A DNA stretch of 64,000 nt from Sandaracinobacter neustonicus (GCF_006385875.1 NZ_VFSU01000031.1:1-64000), one strand, 5' to 3'; positions 26,741 to 36,885 are shown, numbered from the stretch's first letter. The notes: generated from the sequence alone by a model not told the origin. Made by a program: numbers and translations.

Positions 26741-26848
26741 GGCCAGCGCCTATGGCCCCACCGCCCGCGCGCGGCAAGCCACCACCCTCCCGTCCCCGCC
26801 AGTTGCGCCCCGCCCGCCACAGGTGCACCCACCAGCGGAGGGAGACAG

Positions 26849-27607
26849 ATGATGACCAGCAGCAACCTTCAGGGCGCAATCGCCCTCGTCACCGGCGCCG
26901 CCAGCGGCATGGGCGCGGCCACCGCCCGCCTGCTCGCCGCGCAAGGCGCGCGAGTCGCAGTCACAGACGTAAACTTCGCCGGTGCCGAAGCCGTCGCCCA
27001 CCAATGCGGCCCGGAAGCCCGCGCCTTCGCGCTGGATGTCGGAGACCCGGCCAGCATCGCCGACACGCTCGCGACAATCGAAAACTGGGCAGGCCGCCTC
27101 GACGCGCTGGTGAACAACGCCGGAATCGCAGGCTTCGCCCCCATAGATCACCCCGATTATGAGGAACTTTGGGATCGCATCCTGCGCGTGAACGCCAGCG
27201 GCGAAATGCGCGTCATCCGCGCCGCGCTCCCGCTACTCCGCCGCTCGGAACACCCGCGAATCGTCAACATCGCCAGCACCGAAGCGCTGGGCGCGACAGC
27301 ACAAGACAGCGCCTATTGCGCCGCCAAAGCCGCCGTCACCGGCCTCACCCGCGCCCTCGCCGTCGAACTCGGCAAGGAAGGCATCACCGTCAACTGCATC
27401 TGCCCCGGCCCCATCGACACCGGCATGACAGCGAACGTGCCAGACACCGACAAAGACACCTACGCCCGCCGCCGAACCGCACTCCGCCGCTATGGCCGCC
27501 CGGAAGAAGTCGCCCACATCACGGTGGCCCTGTGCCAACCCGGCGCCAGCTACATCACCGGCGCGACAATCCCGGTGGACGGAGGGTTGATGGCGCGGAA
27601 CGCGTGA
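26849..27607 (+). CDS. Short-chain dehydrogenase/reductase
   Basis: The ATG at 26849, preceded by GGAGGGAGACAG, gives 252 residues of a classical SDR. The cofactor loop is TGAASGMGAA, and NNAG is present in LDALVNNAGIAG. The catalytic Ser is in NIASTEALG, and Tyr and Lys are in YCAAK. The C-terminal CPGPIDTGMT and YITGATIPVDGGLMA are standard. An Asp at the end of strand 2 (VTDVNFAG) suggests NAD preference. The substrate is not predictable. It is a single gene with a strong terminator right after the stop. Confidence 0.93.
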   Translation: MMTSSNLQGAIALVTGAASGMGAATARLLAAQGARVAVTDVNFAGAEAVAHQCGPEARAFALDVGDPASIADTLATIENWAGRLDALVNNAGIAGFAPIDHPDYEELWDRILRVNASGEMRVIRAALPLLRRSEHPRIVNIASTEALGATAQDSAYCAAKAAVTGLTRALAVELGKEGITVNCICPGPIDTGMTANVPDTDKDTYARRRTALRRYGRPEEVAHITVALCQPGASYITGATIPVDGGLMARNA

Positions 27608-27647
27608 CCGGAGGGCGTTGGGCAGGAACCCGGCCTCCGGTTTTTTT
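27608..27647 (+). terminator. Rho-independent terminator after the SDR gene
   Basis: CCGGAGG (from 27608) pairs with CCTCCGG (ending 27640) and is followed directly by seven T residues. The loop is long (about 19 bases), with a possible small inner stem. It is the best canonical terminator in the window and marks the left border of the first composite repeat island. Confidence 0.75.
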
Positions 27648-28200
27648 GCCTCCGGCGGGCAGGGAAATGATTTCCCTGCACCCTCTAAGTTTGCGTTGTG
27701 CCTGAATTCCAGCGTCGTGGACGTGATCAGATTCGATTGCCTGCGGCGCTACGTGGCTCTCTCCCCCTGCAAGGGGGAGAGTTGGAGAGGGGGTGTCCCC
27801 GCCGGGACTGATCCACTGACATCACAACAAACCAACAACCTCCCCACCCGCTCAGCCTGAGCTTGTCGAAGGCCCCTGAGGAACCCACCAACCTCTCCAC
27901 CAACCACAACCGTCACCCCGGACTTGATCCGGGGTCCAGTTGTTCTTCGGCAAGGTTGGAGATGAAAGCTGGACCCCGGATCAAGTCCGGGGTGACGGGT
28001 GGAGAGGTGGGTGAGATACGCTCCAAAGCGCCGCAGGCTATAAATCCCAACCTCGCGCCAAGCGGATGGCCCCCACCCCAACCCCTCCCCTCGAAGCGAA
28101 GCTGACGCGAAGCGTCAACGGGAGGGGCTCAGAAAAAGTCCGTGGGTGCAGGGGCGTCACGCCCCTGCCGGGGTGAAGGGGCAGAGCCCCTTCGTTTCAA
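27648..28200. repeat. Composite repeat island 1 (modules A-B-C-D-E-F-G)
   Basis: An intergenic array at the convergent SDR/folC junction. A, 27646-27695: GGGAAATGATTTCCC palindrome with a CCTGCACCCTC tail. B, 27722-27749: GATCAGATTCGATTGCCTGC. C, 27757-27797: CTCCCCCTGCAAGGGGGAG palindrome and GAGAGGGGGTG. D, 27846-27880: CTCAGCCTGAGCTTGTCGA. E, 27912-27997: GTCACCCCGGACTTGATCCG and an inverted copy forming one long hairpin. F, 28026-28091: CGCGCCAAGCGGATGGCCCC and a polypyrimidine run. G, 28145-28199: GGGGCGTCACGCCCC and GAAGGGGCAGAGCCCCTTC. No gene is evident inside it. Confidence 0.9.
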
Positions 28201-28209
28201 ACGCCCAAC

Positions 28210-29535
28210 CTAAACCGGCAAAGGCCCGTTCACCCGCAGCACCTCACCCGCCAGATGCAGCGATCCGCAGATCAGCACCCGTCCGGCCCCGTTCACCCCC
28301 GCCAGCGCCGCCTCCACATCCCCGGCCGTATCGGCCTTCATCCCATGCGTGTTGGCGAGCGCCGCCAGTTCGGCGGGCGGCACATGCGGGTGGCCGGGAA
28401 TCGGCACCATCGTCATCCGGGTGCCGCGCGGGAAGCTGCGGATGAAGCCGGCGAAATCCTTGGAGGGCAGCAGCCCCATCACCAGATGCGCGGGCAGGGC
28501 GCTCCCTTGCGCCAAATGCGCGGCCAACACCTTCCCGGCGGCGGGGTTGTGCCCACCATCCAGCCACAGTTCGGAACCAGCGGGCAGCATTGCGGCCAGC
28601 GGCCCGCTCGTCAGCCGTTGCAGCCGCGCGGGCCATTGCGCCCAGCCCATGGCGCTGCGCAGCGCGCTGTCGGGCACGCTCAGCGCGTCCTGCGCGCGGA
28701 TCATCGCCACGGACAGCGCGGCATTGTCCAGTTGGTGCGCGCCGGGCAGTTTGGGGATGGGCAGCTTCAGCGGCTCGGCGTCGGCCACGTTCAGCAGGCG
28801 GAAGCCCAGCGCGCCTTCATAGGCCGCTGCGTCCCATGCTTCGCCGCGCGCCATCAGCTTCGCGCCGCGCGGGATCGCCACTTCGGCGACGGCACCGGCG
28901 ATCTGCGCCGGATATTTCTGCGTCACCAGCGGCACGCCGCGCTTGGCGATTCCGGCCTTTTCCGCCGCGATGTGGCGCAGCGTGGGGCCAAGGATGGCGA
29001 CATGATCGAGGCTGAGGCTGGCGATTCCCGTGACCAGCGGTTTCGGCACCACGTTGGTGGAATCCAGCCGCCCGCCCAGCCCCACTTCAAGGATCGTGGC
29101 GTCGGCGGGGGTGGCGGCGAACAGCAGGAAGGCCGCTGCGGTGATCGCCTCGAAGAAGCTCAGCGGCTGGCTGGCGTTGTATTTCAGCACTTCGGCCAGC
29201 GCCTCGGCGAAATCCTCGTCAGACACCAGCGTTCCGGCCACGCGGATGCGCTCGTTCACCCGCACCAGATGCGGCGAGGTGAACATGTGCACCCGATGCC
29301 CCGAGGCCTCCAGCCCGGCGCGGAGGAAGGCGGTGGTGGAGCCTTTGCCGTTGGTGCCCGCCACATGGAACACCGGCGGCAGCTTCAGATGCGGGCTGGC
29401 CATGCGCTTCAGCAGCCGCTCGATGCGGTCCAGCGTCAGGTCCACGCCTTGCACGCGCTGCTGCCCGGCCGCCTTCAGCAGCCGGTCCAGCACGGGATGG
29501 TCAGAGCGGGCGAAATCCGCCGGCTGCAGGCTCAT
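28210..29535 (-). CDS. folC: Folylpolyglutamate synthase / dihydrofolate synthase
   Basis: A 441-residue Mur-ligase-like enzyme adding glutamate to dihydropteroate and to folates. The P-loop is [20 protein letters not shown] near residue 55, and [14 protein letters not shown] is the folate-site signature that follows. [18 protein letters not shown] is the central-domain motif, and [14 protein letters not shown] is near residue 325. The ATG overlaps the accD stop by 4 bases. It is the last gene of the eight-gene pyrF-trp operon, the standard accD-folC order in alphaproteobacteria. Confidence 0.96.
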   Translation of the reverse strand: MSLQPADFARSDHPVLDRLLKAAGQQRVQGVDLTLDRIERLLKRMASPHLKLPPVFHVAGTNGKGSTTAFLRAGLEASGHRVHMFTSPHLVRVNERIRVAGTLVSDEDFAEALAEVLKYNASQPLSFFEAITAAAFLLFAATPADATILEVGLGGRLDSTNVVPKPLVTGIASLSLDHVAILGPTLRHIAAEKAGIAKRGVPLVTQKYPAQIAGAVAEVAIPRGAKLMARGEAWDAAAYEGALGFRLLNVADAEPLKLPIPKLPGAHQLDNAALSVAMIRAQDALSVPDSALRSAMGWAQWPARLQRLTSGPLAAMLPAGSELWLDGGHNPAAGKVLAAHLAQGSALPAHLVMGLLPSKDFAGFIRSFPRGTRMTMVPIPGHPHVPPAELAALANTHGMKADTAGDVEAALAGVNGAGRVLICGSLHLAGEVLRVNGPLPV

Positions 29536-30377
29536 GCGCGCATCAGCAAACCGATGAGGCGGCCCAGCGTGTCGGCCAGATCGTGGCGCTTCACCACGAT
29601 ATCCACCATGCCATGCTCCAGCAGATATTCCGCCCGCTGGAAGCCTTCGGGCAGCTTCTGCCGGATGGTGGATTCGATCACCCGCGCGCCCGCGAAGCCG
29701 ATCAGCGCATTGGGTTCGGAGATATGCACATCGCCCAGCATGGCATAGCTGGCCGTCACCCCGCCGGTCGTCGGGTCCGTCAGCACCACAATATAGGGCA
29801 GCCGCGCGTCCTTCAGCTCCTGAATGGCAACCGTGGTGGCGGGCATCTGCATCAGGGACAAAATGCCCTCCTGCATCCGCGCCCCGCCTGCGGCGGTGAA
29901 CAGCACGAAGGGGCAGTGCGCCGCAATCGCCGCGCGCGCGCCGGTGACGAAGGCGTTGCCGACCGCGATCCCCATGGAGCCGCCCATGAAGGCGAAATCC
30001 TGCACCCCCACCACGGCCTGATGGCCGCGGATATGCCCCTTGGCCAGCAGCATGGCGTCCGGCTCTCCGGTGGCGGCGCGGGCGGCCTTCAGCCTGTCCG
30101 GATAGCGCTTCTGGTCTTTGAAGTTCAGCGGATCGTCGGACGGGCTGGCGACGGCAATCGGCGTCCAGCCCTCGTCCAGCACCTGCCCGAACCGCTCGGC
30201 GGCGCGGATGCGCTCATGATGGCCGCATTCGGGGCAGACGCTGAGGTTCGCCTCGAACTCTTTGGTATAGAGCATCGCCCCGCAGGATTTGCACTTGGTC
30301 CACAGATTGTCGGGCGTCTCGCGCCGGGCGATGAAGCCCGTCAGGCGCTGCCGGGATCGGGTCAGCCAACTGGTCAT
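29532..30377 (-). CDS. accD: Acetyl-CoA carboxylase carboxyltransferase subunit beta
   Basis: A 281-residue subunit of the enzyme making malonyl-CoA for fatty-acid synthesis. The four-Cys zinc ribbon is complete: Cys29, Cys32, Cys48 and Cys51 (KCKSCG and VCPECGH). The carboxyltransferase core includes [20 protein letters not shown] and [38 protein letters not shown] forms the carboxybiotin/CoA cleft. It overlaps trpA and folC by 4 bases each. The AccA partner is not in the window. Confidence 0.97.
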   Translation of the reverse strand: MTSWLTRSRQRLTGFIARRETPDNLWTKCKSCGAMLYTKEFEANLSVCPECGHHERIRAAERFGQVLDEGWTPIAVASPSDDPLNFKDQKRYPDRLKAARAATGEPDAMLLAKGHIRGHQAVVGVQDFAFMGGSMGIAVGNAFVTGARAAIAAHCPFVLFTAAGGARMQEGILSLMQMPATTVAIQELKDARLPYIVVLTDPTTGGVTASYAMLGDVHISEPNALIGFAGARVIESTIRQKLPEGFQRAEYLLEHGMVDIVVKRHDLADTLGRLIGLLMRA

Positions 30378-31183
30378 GCCGCACTCTCCAGCCGGGCCGA
30401 ACGCACGGCGGCCGCCAGAGACGACACGAACGCCTGCACTTCGCCGGGAATATCATTGGATTGCCGCGCCGCCGCAGCCCCCACCAGATCGACGATGGCG
30501 GAGCCGACCACCACGGCATCGGCGTGGGCCGCGATGGCCGCCGCCTGCGCGGGCGTTTTTACGCCGAAGCCCACCGCCACGGGGAGGTCTGTCGCCGCCT
30601 TCAGCCGGGCCACGGCCGCCGCCACATCGGCGGCGTCGGCGCTGTTCTGCCCTGTCACCCCCGCCACCGCGACATAATAGAGGAAGCCCGAAGCGCCCGT
30701 CAGCACGGTGGGCAGCCGGGCGTCGTCTGTGGTGGGTGTCGCCAGCCGGATCAGGTGCAGCGCGCCGAGATCGAGTTCGCCGGATTCCTCGGGCGGCAGG
30801 TCCACCAATATCACCCCGTCCAGCCCCGCGGCGACCGCATCGGCGGCAAAGCCCGGCCCATAGGCCAGCACAGGGTTGGCATAGCCCATCAGGATCAGCG
30901 GCGTCGCGGCGTCCTTGGCGCGAAATTCCCGCACGATCCCCAGCAGTTTCTTCAGCGAAATGCCCGCCTCCAGCGCGCGGATATTGCCCGCCTGAATGGC
31001 CGGCCCGTCCGCCATCGGATCGGTGAAGGGCATGCCGATCTCGATGATGTCGGCCCCGCCCGCCACCAGCGCATGCAGGATCGGCGCGGTCAGCTCCGGC
31101 GAGGGATCGCCCCCGCACACGAAGGTCACCAGCCCGGCGCGGCCGTTCAGGCTCGCGAAACGTGCAGCCAGCCGGTCCCTCAC
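30374..31183 (-). CDS. trpA: Tryptophan synthase alpha subunit
   Basis: The GTG at 31183 overlaps the trpB stop (GTGA) and gives 269 residues, the normal length; a longer frame to 31297 only runs through trpB. The TIM-barrel enzyme splits indole-3-glycerol phosphate to indole. Catalytic residues are visible as Glu in [20 protein letters not shown] and Asp in [11 protein letters not shown]. The phosphate-binding end reads [14 protein letters not shown] and VVVGSAIVD. It forms the alpha2-beta2 complex with TrpB. Confidence 0.96.
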   Translation of the reverse strand: MRDRLAARFASLNGRAGLVTFVCGGDPSPELTAPILHALVAGGADIIEIGMPFTDPMADGPAIQAGNIRALEAGISLKKLLGIVREFRAKDAATPLILMGYANPVLAYGPGFAADAVAAGLDGVILVDLPPEESGELDLGALHLIRLATPTTDDARLPTVLTGASGFLYYVAVAGVTGQNSADAADVAAAVARLKAATDLPVAVGFGVKTPAQAAAIAAHADAVVVGSAIVDLVGAAAARQSNDIPGEVQAFVSSLAAAVRSARLESAA

Positions 31184-32406
31184 AGCTTCACCCCCAGCGC
31201 ATCGGCCACGGTGAAAATATCCTTGTCCCCCCGGCCGGAGAGGTTGACCAATATGATCTTGTCCTTCGGCATCGCGGGCGCGGCCTTCACCACCCACGCC
31301 AGCGCATGCGCGGATTCCAGCGCCGGGATGATCCCCTCCACCTGCGCCAGCAACTGGAACGCCGCCAGCGCCTCGTCATCGGTGATGCCTTCGTAGCGCA
31401 CCCGGCCGATCTCATGCAGCCAGGCATGCTCCGGCCCGATGCCGGGATAATCCAGCCCCGCCGAAATCGAATGCGCTTCGGTGATCTGCCCGTCCGCGTC
31501 TTGCAACAGATAGGTCTTGTTGCCATGCAGGATGCCCGGCCTGCCGCCCGCAAGGCTGGCGGCATGCTGGTCGGTTTGCAGCCCATGCCCGGCCGCCTCG
31601 ATTCCCACCAGTTCCACGGGATCGTCGAGGAAGGGGTGGAACAGCCCGATGGCGTTCGAACCGCCGCCCACGGCAGCCACCGCCACGTCTGGCAAACGCC
31701 CCTCGGCTTCGAACAGCTGCGCCCTGGCTTCCGTGCCGATCACGCTCTGGAAGTCGCGCACCAGCTCCGGATAGGGGTGCGGCCCCGCCACCGTGCCGAT
31801 GATGTAGAAAGTGTCGTGCACGTTGGTCACCCAGTCGCGCAGCGCTTCGTTCATCGCATCCTTCAGCGTCTGCGCTCCCGCCGTCACCGGGCGCACTTCC
31901 GCCCCCAGCAGCTTCATGCGGAACACGTTGGGGGCCTGCCGCGCGATGTCGCGCGCGCCCATGAAGATGGTGCAGGGCAGGCCGAAGCGCGCCGCCACCG
32001 TGGCGGTCGCCACGCCGTGCTGCCCCGCGCCGGTCTCCGCGATGATCCGCGTTTTCCCCATGCGCAGCGCCAGCAGGATCTGGCCGATGCAATTGTTGAT
32101 CTTGTGCGCGCCGGTGTGGTTCAGTTCCTCGCGCTTCAGATAAATCTTTGCGCCACCCAGATGTTTCGTCAGCGGCTCCGCATAATAGAGCGCGCTCGGC
32201 CGCCCCACATAATGCGTCATCAGATCGTCGAACTGGGCCTTGAAGGCCGGATCGGCCTTTGCCGCGCGATATTCGCGTTCAAGGTCCAGAATCAGCGGCA
32301 TCAGCGTTTCGGCGACATAACGGCCGCCGAACTGGCCGAAATGGCCGCGCGTGTCCGGTCCTGCCTTCAGGCTGGCCGGTTCTGCGAGGGAGATTTGCTC
32401 AGGCAC
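31180..32406 (-). CDS. trpB: Tryptophan synthase beta subunit
   Basis: A 408-residue PLP enzyme condensing indole with serine. The GTG at 32406 is favoured because it overlaps the trpF end by 8 bases and gives the usual N-terminus before [17 protein letters not shown]. An upstream ATG at 32445 would deepen the overlap. The PLP Lys is in [14 protein letters not shown], the phosphate loop is VGGGSNAIG, and the catalytic Glu is in [14 protein letters not shown]. The gene order trpF-trpB-trpA with accD-folC is typical of the alphaproteobacterial operon. Confidence 0.96.
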   Translation of the reverse strand: MPEQISLAEPASLKAGPDTRGHFGQFGGRYVAETLMPLILDLEREYRAAKADPAFKAQFDDLMTHYVGRPSALYYAEPLTKHLGGAKIYLKREELNHTGAHKINNCIGQILLALRMGKTRIIAETGAGQHGVATATVAARFGLPCTIFMGARDIARQAPNVFRMKLLGAEVRPVTAGAQTLKDAMNEALRDWVTNVHDTFYIIGTVAGPHPYPELVRDFQSVIGTEARAQLFEAEGRLPDVAVAAVGGGSNAIGLFHPFLDDPVELVGIEAAGHGLQTDQHAASLAGGRPGILHGNKTYLLQDADGQITEAHSISAGLDYPGIGPEHAWLHEIGRVRYEGITDDEALAAFQLLAQVEGIIPALESAHALAWVVKAAPAMPKDKIILVNLSGRGDKDIFTVADALGVKL

Positions 32407-33043
32407 GGCGCGCCGCTTCCACGAAAGCGCCGATCTTTGCAACATCCTTCACGCCCGGCGCACTCTCCACCCCGGATGACACATCCACCAAAGGCGCCCC
32501 CGTCAGCCGGATTGCCTCGCCCACCGTCTCCACCGTCAGCCCCCCCGCCAGTCCCCATGGCATCGCGGGCTTGGCCTCGTTCAAAATCCGCCAGTCAAAG
32601 CGCAACCCGTTCCCACCGGGCAGCGTCACCCCCTCCGGCGGCTTCGCATCCAGCAGCAGCAGATCGGCCCCGGCAAAGCTGCGCGCGGCGGTGGCCACAT
32701 CGGCCGCCGTCTTTACCCCCACCGCCTTCCACACCGGCAGGCCGAACCGCGCCTGCAATTCCGCCACCCGCGCCGGGCCTTCCGCGCCCTGCAACTGCAA
32801 CGCCCCCAAGGCACCCGCCGCCACCGCCGCGCCGATCAGCGCATCGTCCGCATCCACGAATACGCCCACCTTCAACAGATGCGGCCCCCGCGCCGCCAGC
32901 GGCCGCGCGGCTTCCGGCGTTAAGGCGCGCGGGCTGGGCGGATAGAACATGAAGCCGCAGGCATCCGCCCCGGCGTTCAGCACCGCCACCAGCGTGTCCG
33001 GCGTGGTGATGCCGCAAATCTTGATTCGCGTGCGCACCGTCAC
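32399..33043 (-). CDS. trpF: Phosphoribosylanthranilate isomerase
   Basis: A 214-residue TIM-barrel enzyme carrying out the Amadori step of tryptophan synthesis. The catalytic Cys is in [13 protein letters not shown], and the general acid Asp in [22 protein letters not shown] and [15 protein letters not shown] bind phosphate. The start is GTG at 33043, 7 bases after the pyrF stop. The overlap with trpB suggests coupled translation. The remaining trp genes (trpE, G, D, C) are not in the window, as is usual for split trp operons in this class. Confidence 0.95.
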   Translation of the reverse strand: MTVRTRIKICGITTPDTLVAVLNAGADACGFMFYPPSPRALTPEAARPLAARGPHLLKVGVFVDADDALIGAAVAAGALGALQLQGAEGPARVAELQARFGLPVWKAVGVKTAADVATAARSFAGADLLLLDAKPPEGVTLPGGNGLRFDWRILNEAKPAMPWGLAGGLTVETVGEAIRLTGAPLVDVSSGVESAPGVKDVAKIGAFVEAARRA

Positions 33044-33050
33044 AGCCCCG

Positions 33051-33728
33051 TCACAGAGTCGCGGCGATGGCCTCGGCCGCCGCAGCCGGGTCTGCCGCTG
33101 CCGTGATCGGCCGCCCGATCACCAGCACGCCCGCACCCGCATCCAGCGCCTCGCGCGGCGTCATTATTCGCTTCTGGTCGCCGATGTCCGCGCCTGCCGG
33201 GCGAATGCCGGGCACCACGAACAGCCCGGCGGGCCACTCGCCGCTCAGCCGCGCCACCTCGTGCGCGGAACAGACCACGCCATCCAGCCCGGCCTCGCGC
33301 GTCAGCACCGCCAGCCGGTGTACCTGCGCGGCGGGGTCGCCGAACACCCCCATGGTGCACAGATCGGCTTCGTCCAGACTGGTCAGCACCGTCACCGCGA
33401 TCAGCTTGGTGCCCGGCCGGCACGCCGCGCGCGCCGCCTGCATCATCGCCAGCCCGCCGCCCGCATGCACATTCACAATCGCCACATCCAGCACAGAGAG
33501 GGACTTCAAAGCCCCCGCCACCGTGTTCGGAATGTCGTGCAGCTTCAGGTCCAGGAACAGCGGCAGCCCCACATCGGCCATCCGCCGGACTCCCTCCGGC
33601 CCGTTGGCCATGAAGAATTCCATCCCCAGCTTCAGCCCGCCGACATGGGGCGCAACCGCCCGCCCCAGCGCCTGCGCGCGGGCAAGGTCGGGCGTATCCA
33701 GCCCCACATAGATCGGATTGGCGGCCAA
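33051..33728 (-). CDS. pyrF: Orotidine-5'-phosphate decarboxylase
   Basis: I choose the TTG at 33728 as the start. It lies one base after the LapA-like stop with GGGGACGTAAG ahead, and gives LAANPIYVGLDTPDLARAQA and a normal length of 225 residues. Longer in-frame starts (33830) lie inside the upstream gene and encode an Arg-rich stretch with no homology. The active site motif FLDLKLHDIPNTV and the phosphate loop VPGIRPAGADIGDQKR are intact. It makes UMP. A rare start codon in an essential pyrimidine gene may keep expression low. Confidence 0.93.
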   Translation of the reverse strand: MAANPIYVGLDTPDLARAQALGRAVAPHVGGLKLGMEFFMANGPEGVRRMADVGLPLFLDLKLHDIPNTVAGALKSLSVLDVAIVNVHAGGGLAMMQAARAACRPGTKLIAVTVLTSLDEADLCTMGVFGDPAAQVHRLAVLTREAGLDGVVCSAHEVARLSGEWPAGLFVVPGIRPAGADIGDQKRIMTPREALDAGAGVLVIGRPITAAADPAAAAEAIAATL

Positions 33729-33729
33729 C

Positions 33730-34059
33730 TTACGTCCCCGGCGGCGGCGCGGGCGTCGGCACAGCCTGCGCGGCGGGCGGCCGCAGCAGCTCCACCTTGG
33801 CTTGCGCCAGCTCGCTCTCCGTCTTGCCAAGGCTGGCTTCCAGCTTCGCCACCTTGCGCTTCAGCATCATCTTGTCGGTGGAAAGCCACGCCCACACGGG
33901 CAACAGCCCCAGCGCGAAGCTGCCCAGCACCAGCAGCGGCAACCACACGTCAAACTGCTGGAAGCCCAGGTTCACCGCCACGAAGCTGTTGTTCACAACA
34001 GAGAACAACGTCAGCCCCACCAGCAGCAGCACCACCAGCGCCGTCCGTATCTGGCTCAT
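33730..34059 (-). CDS. LapA-domain (DUF1049) membrane protein
   Basis: A 109-residue protein with two membrane helices (about 6-24 and 42-60), then a cytoplasmic coiled coil near 64-90 (KMMLKRKVAKLEASLGKTES) and a Pro/Ala-rich tail. This is the LapA/YciS architecture. LapA-like proteins act with LapB in control of lipopolysaccharide synthesis in enterobacteria, but alphaproteobacterial members lack the LapB neighbour and their role is not proven. It overlaps the CinA-like gene by 4 bases and touches pyrF. Confidence 0.82.
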   Translation of the reverse strand: MSQIRTALVVLLLVGLTLFSVVNNSFVAVNLGFQQFDVWLPLLVLGSFALGLLPVWAWLSTDKMMLKRKVAKLEASLGKTESELAQAKVELLRPPAAQAVPTPAPPPGT

Positions 34060-34832
34060 ATCTCACCCTCCTGTGCGTCGATTCCCTTGGCCGTCAGCGC
34101 CGTTTTCAGCGCTTCCACCGCAAGCCCCAGCTGCGCCTCGTCCACCGAACGAAGCACGAAATTCGCCCCGCCCTTCCCCTCGCGCCAGAAGGGATAGGAA
34201 CCCACCTGCACGCCATCATGATCGGCCTGCACCTTCGCCAGCAGGTCTGCCACGGCGCTTTCCTGCGCCCATGCCCCCACCGCGCGGGATAACACCGGCC
34301 GACCGCCCGCCAGCTGGCCGTCCAGCCCGCGCAGCATGCCCTGCGTGATCTTCGGCACCCCGGCCAGAATGAACAGCCGCCCCAGCCTGATGCCCGGCGC
34401 GCCGGTTTCCGGGTTCGGCACCAGCTCCGCGCCTTCGGGCACCCGCGCCATGCGCAGCCGCGCCTCTGTCACCTTATCCCCGTAATAACGCGTCAGGATG
34501 GCGACCGCGTCCGGGTGATGCACCACCGGCACGCCCAGCGCGGCGGCGATGGCGTCCACGGTGATGTCGTCATGCGTGGGGCCGATGCCGCCCGTGGTGA
34601 ACACATAATCATGCGCGGCAAGGCAGGCGTTCACCGCTTCGCCGATGGCGGCCGTATCGTCCGCCACCACCCGCGCCTCTTTCAAACGGATGCCCTGAAT
34701 GTTCAGCCAGCGCGCCAGATAGGCAAGGTTCGCATCCTGCGTCCGGCCAGACAATATCTCGTCGCCAATGATGACGAGAGCCGCCGTCCAGATCTTTTCC
34801 TGTTCGCTCGCGCGGGCGTCAACATCCACCAT
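34056..34832 (-). CDS. CinA N-terminal / molybdopterin-binding-like protein
   Basis: A 258-residue protein of the CinA-N/MoaB-like fold. AALVIIGDEILSGRTQDANL opens the domain, and the signature VFTTGGIGPTHDDITVDAIA is near residue 80. The usual C-terminal NMN deamidase domain of full CinA is absent; the C-terminal 80 residues form a small domain ending in a helix (LGLAVEALKTALTAKGIDAQ). Proteins like this are often labelled competence/damage-inducible A. The real substrate is unknown. It is first gene of the eight-gene operon and diverges from map. Confidence 0.85.
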   Translation of the reverse strand: MVDVDARASEQEKIWTAALVIIGDEILSGRTQDANLAYLARWLNIQGIRLKEARVVADDTAAIGEAVNACLAAHDYVFTTGGIGPTHDDITVDAIAAALGVPVVHHPDAVAILTRYYGDKVTEARLRMARVPEGAELVPNPETGAPGIRLGRLFILAGVPKITQGMLRGLDGQLAGGRPVLSRAVGAWAQESAVADLLAKVQADHDGVQVGSYPFWREGKGGANFVLRSVDEAQLGLAVEALKTALTAKGIDAQEGEI

Positions 34833-34891
34833 GGCATTGCCCTAACGCAGCCCACGCCCTAAATCCATGGGTCAGAAAGCCAGAGACACGC

Positions 34892-35698
34892 ATGACAGAC
34901 ATCGACACAGACGAACGCACCATCGTGATTCACGATGCAGACGGTTTCGCAGGCATGCGCGCCGCGGGCCGCCTTGCGGCCGAAGTGCTGGATATGCTGG
35001 TGCCGCACGTCCGCCCCGGCGTCTCCACGCTGGCGCTGGACCAACTCGCTTATGAGTATGTCGTATCGCACGGCGGGGTTTCGGCCACCATCTTCTATCG
35101 CGGCTATGCCCATGCGCTGTGCACCAGCATCAACCATGTGATCTGCCACGGCATTCCCAACGCCAAGCCGCTGCAGGCAGGCGACATCATGAACATCGAT
35201 GTCACCGTCGTGCTGGACGGCTGGCATGGCGACACCAGCCGCATGTATCTGGTGGGCGATCCGCCGCTGAAGGCGCGCCGCCTCGTCGATGTCACCTATG
35301 AATGCCTGCTGATCGGCATCGAACAGGCGAAGCCCGGCAACACCGTCGGCGACATCGGTGCCGCCATCCAGAAACATGCGGAAAAGCACCGCTATTCCGT
35401 GGTGCGCGATTTCTGCGGCCATGGCCTCGGCCGCCGCTTCCACATGGCCCCCAACATCGTCCACGCAGGCCGCCCCGGCGAAGGCCCGGAACTGCGCCCC
35501 GGCATGTTCTTCACCATCGAACCGATGCTGAACCTCGGCCGCCCGGACGCGAAAATCCTCGACGACGGCTGGACGGCCGTCACCCGCGACCGCTCGCTGT
35601 CCGCGCAGTTCGAACATTCCATCGGCATCACCGAAACGGGGCACGAGATTTTCACCGCCTCCCCCGCCGGGCTCAGCCACCCGCCCTACGCCATCTGA
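34892..35698 (+). CDS. map: Methionine aminopeptidase, type I
   Basis: A 268-residue enzyme removing initiator Met. All five metal ligands are seen: Asp in IMNIDVTVVLDGWHGDTSRM (two Asp), His in RDFCGHGLGRRFHMAP, Glu in GMFFTIEPMLN, and Glu in SLSAQFEHSIGIT. The substrate His is in SINHVICHGIPN. The N-terminus has about 15 extra residues before the usual start. It begins 60 bp from the divergent operon and is followed 4 bases later by radC. Confidence 0.97.
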   Translation: MTDIDTDERTIVIHDADGFAGMRAAGRLAAEVLDMLVPHVRPGVSTLALDQLAYEYVVSHGGVSATIFYRGYAHALCTSINHVICHGIPNAKPLQAGDIMNIDVTVVLDGWHGDTSRMYLVGDPPLKARRLVDVTYECLLIGIEQAKPGNTVGDIGAAIQKHAEKHRYSVVRDFCGHGLGRRFHMAPNIVHAGRPGEGPELRPGMFFTIEPMLNLGRPDAKILDDGWTAVTRDRSLSAQFEHSIGITETGHEIFTASPAGLSHPPYAI

Positions 35699-35702
35699 TC
35701 CG

Positions 35703-36428
35703 ATGCCGCCCCGGCACGTCCGCGAAGAGCCGGGGCTGTTCGGCGAAGCCGAGGATCCCGCCCGCAAGGCAGGCCACCGTGATCGTATGCGCCAGCGCCT
35801 GCTCGAAGGCGGCGCAGACGGCTTCCACGATTATGAGCTGCTGGAATATCTGCTCGCGCTCGCCATCCCCCGGCAGGATGTGAAGCCGCTCGCCAAGGAA
35901 CTGCTCATCCAGTTCGGCGATCTGCCCACCCTGCTCGCCGCCTCGCCCGGCGAACTCACCCGGCTGAAAGGCGTGGGGGAGTCCGTCGCCGCCGCGCTGA
36001 AATTCGTGGAGGCCGTCTCCATCCGCCAGCTGCAACGCAAGGCGCTGGAAAAGCCGCTGCTCTCCAACTTCGACAGCGTCACCGATTATCTGCACGCCCG
36101 CCTCGCCCACGAACTCACCGAGGAATTCCGCGTGCTGTTCCTCGACAACAAGAATCGCCTGATCCGCGACGAGAAATTCGGCGAAGGCACCGTCAATCAG
36201 GCCCCCGCCTACCCGCGCGAAATCGTCAAACGCGCCATCGAACTGCAAGCCAGCGCCGTCATCCTCGTCCACAACCACCCCTCAGGCGATCCAACCCCCA
36301 GCCGCGACGACATCCAGCTCACGCGAGCGATCACAGACGCCGCCAAACCGCTGGGCATCGCCGTCCATGATCACCTCATCATCGCCCGAACCGGCCACCG
36401 CAGCCTCCGCGCGGATGGGCTGATCTGA
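35703..36428 (+). CDS. radC: RadC/YeeS-type JAB-domain protein
   Basis: A 241-residue protein. An N-terminal helix-hairpin-helix-like part (LTRLKGVGESVAAALKFVEA) precedes a JAB/MPN metallo-domain whose metal motif is complete: Glu in LTEEFRVLFLDNKN, and VHNHPSGDPTPSRDD. The name radC comes from an old DNA-repair assignment that was later withdrawn; the family may be nucleases or proteases. It sits 4 bases after map, so is likely coexpressed, and ends at repeat island 2. Confidence 0.93.
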   Translation: MPPRHVREEPGLFGEAEDPARKAGHRDRMRQRLLEGGADGFHDYELLEYLLALAIPRQDVKPLAKELLIQFGDLPTLLAASPGELTRLKGVGESVAAALKFVEAVSIRQLQRKALEKPLLSNFDSVTDYLHARLAHELTEEFRVLFLDNKNRLIRDEKFGEGTVNQAPAYPREIVKRAIELQASAVILVHNHPSGDPTPSRDDIQLTRAITDAAKPLGIAVHDHLIIARTGHRSLRADGLI

Positions 36429-36461
36429 GGGGGGCCTGCCCCCGGCCCGGGCAGGTCATTT

Positions 36462-36863
36462 TTTGCCTCCGGCGGGCAGGGAAATGATTTCCCTGCACCC
36501 TCAAACTTTGCGTTGCGCCTGAACTTCAGCGCTGTGTGAGTGATCAGATTCGATTGCCTGCGGCGCTGCGGAGCACTCTCTCCCTGCAAGGGGGAGAGAT
36601 GGAGAGGGGGTGTCACCGGTTGGCCTGATCCGCTGACATCCCAACAGCCACACGTCACCCCGGACTTGATCCGGGGTGACGTGTGGAGAGGTGGGTGGGA
36701 CATGCTCCAATGCGCCGCAGGTCACAAACCCCTAACCTCGCGCCAAGCGGTTGGCCCCCACCCCAACCCCTCCCCTAAAGGAGGAGGGGCTAAAAGCGTT
36801 GGGGGTGCGAGCGGCGTCACGCCCCTGCCGGGTGCCGGGCAGAGCCCGGCCCGCCGGAGGCAC
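36462..36863. repeat. Composite repeat island 2 (modules A-B-C-E-F-G)
   Basis: The convergent radC/msrB junction repeats the order of island 1 without D. A is 36464-36504, B 36537-36566, C 36575-36616, E 36653-36680, F 36713-36790 and G 36805-36861. E is present as a single perfect palindrome, GTCACCCCGGA-CTTGA-TCCGGGGTGAC. The bridge CTGACATCCCAACA after C matches island 1 as well, so the unit was copied as a block. No gene is seen in this 457-bp gap. Confidence 0.88.
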
Positions 36864-36885
36864 ACCGGGAACACTCCCCGCCCAA

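Noticed and set aside
27912-27997. E-module hairpins as a CRISPR-like array
   Set aside because: There are only two copies per island in inverted and not direct orientation, with a constant spacer and no cas genes.
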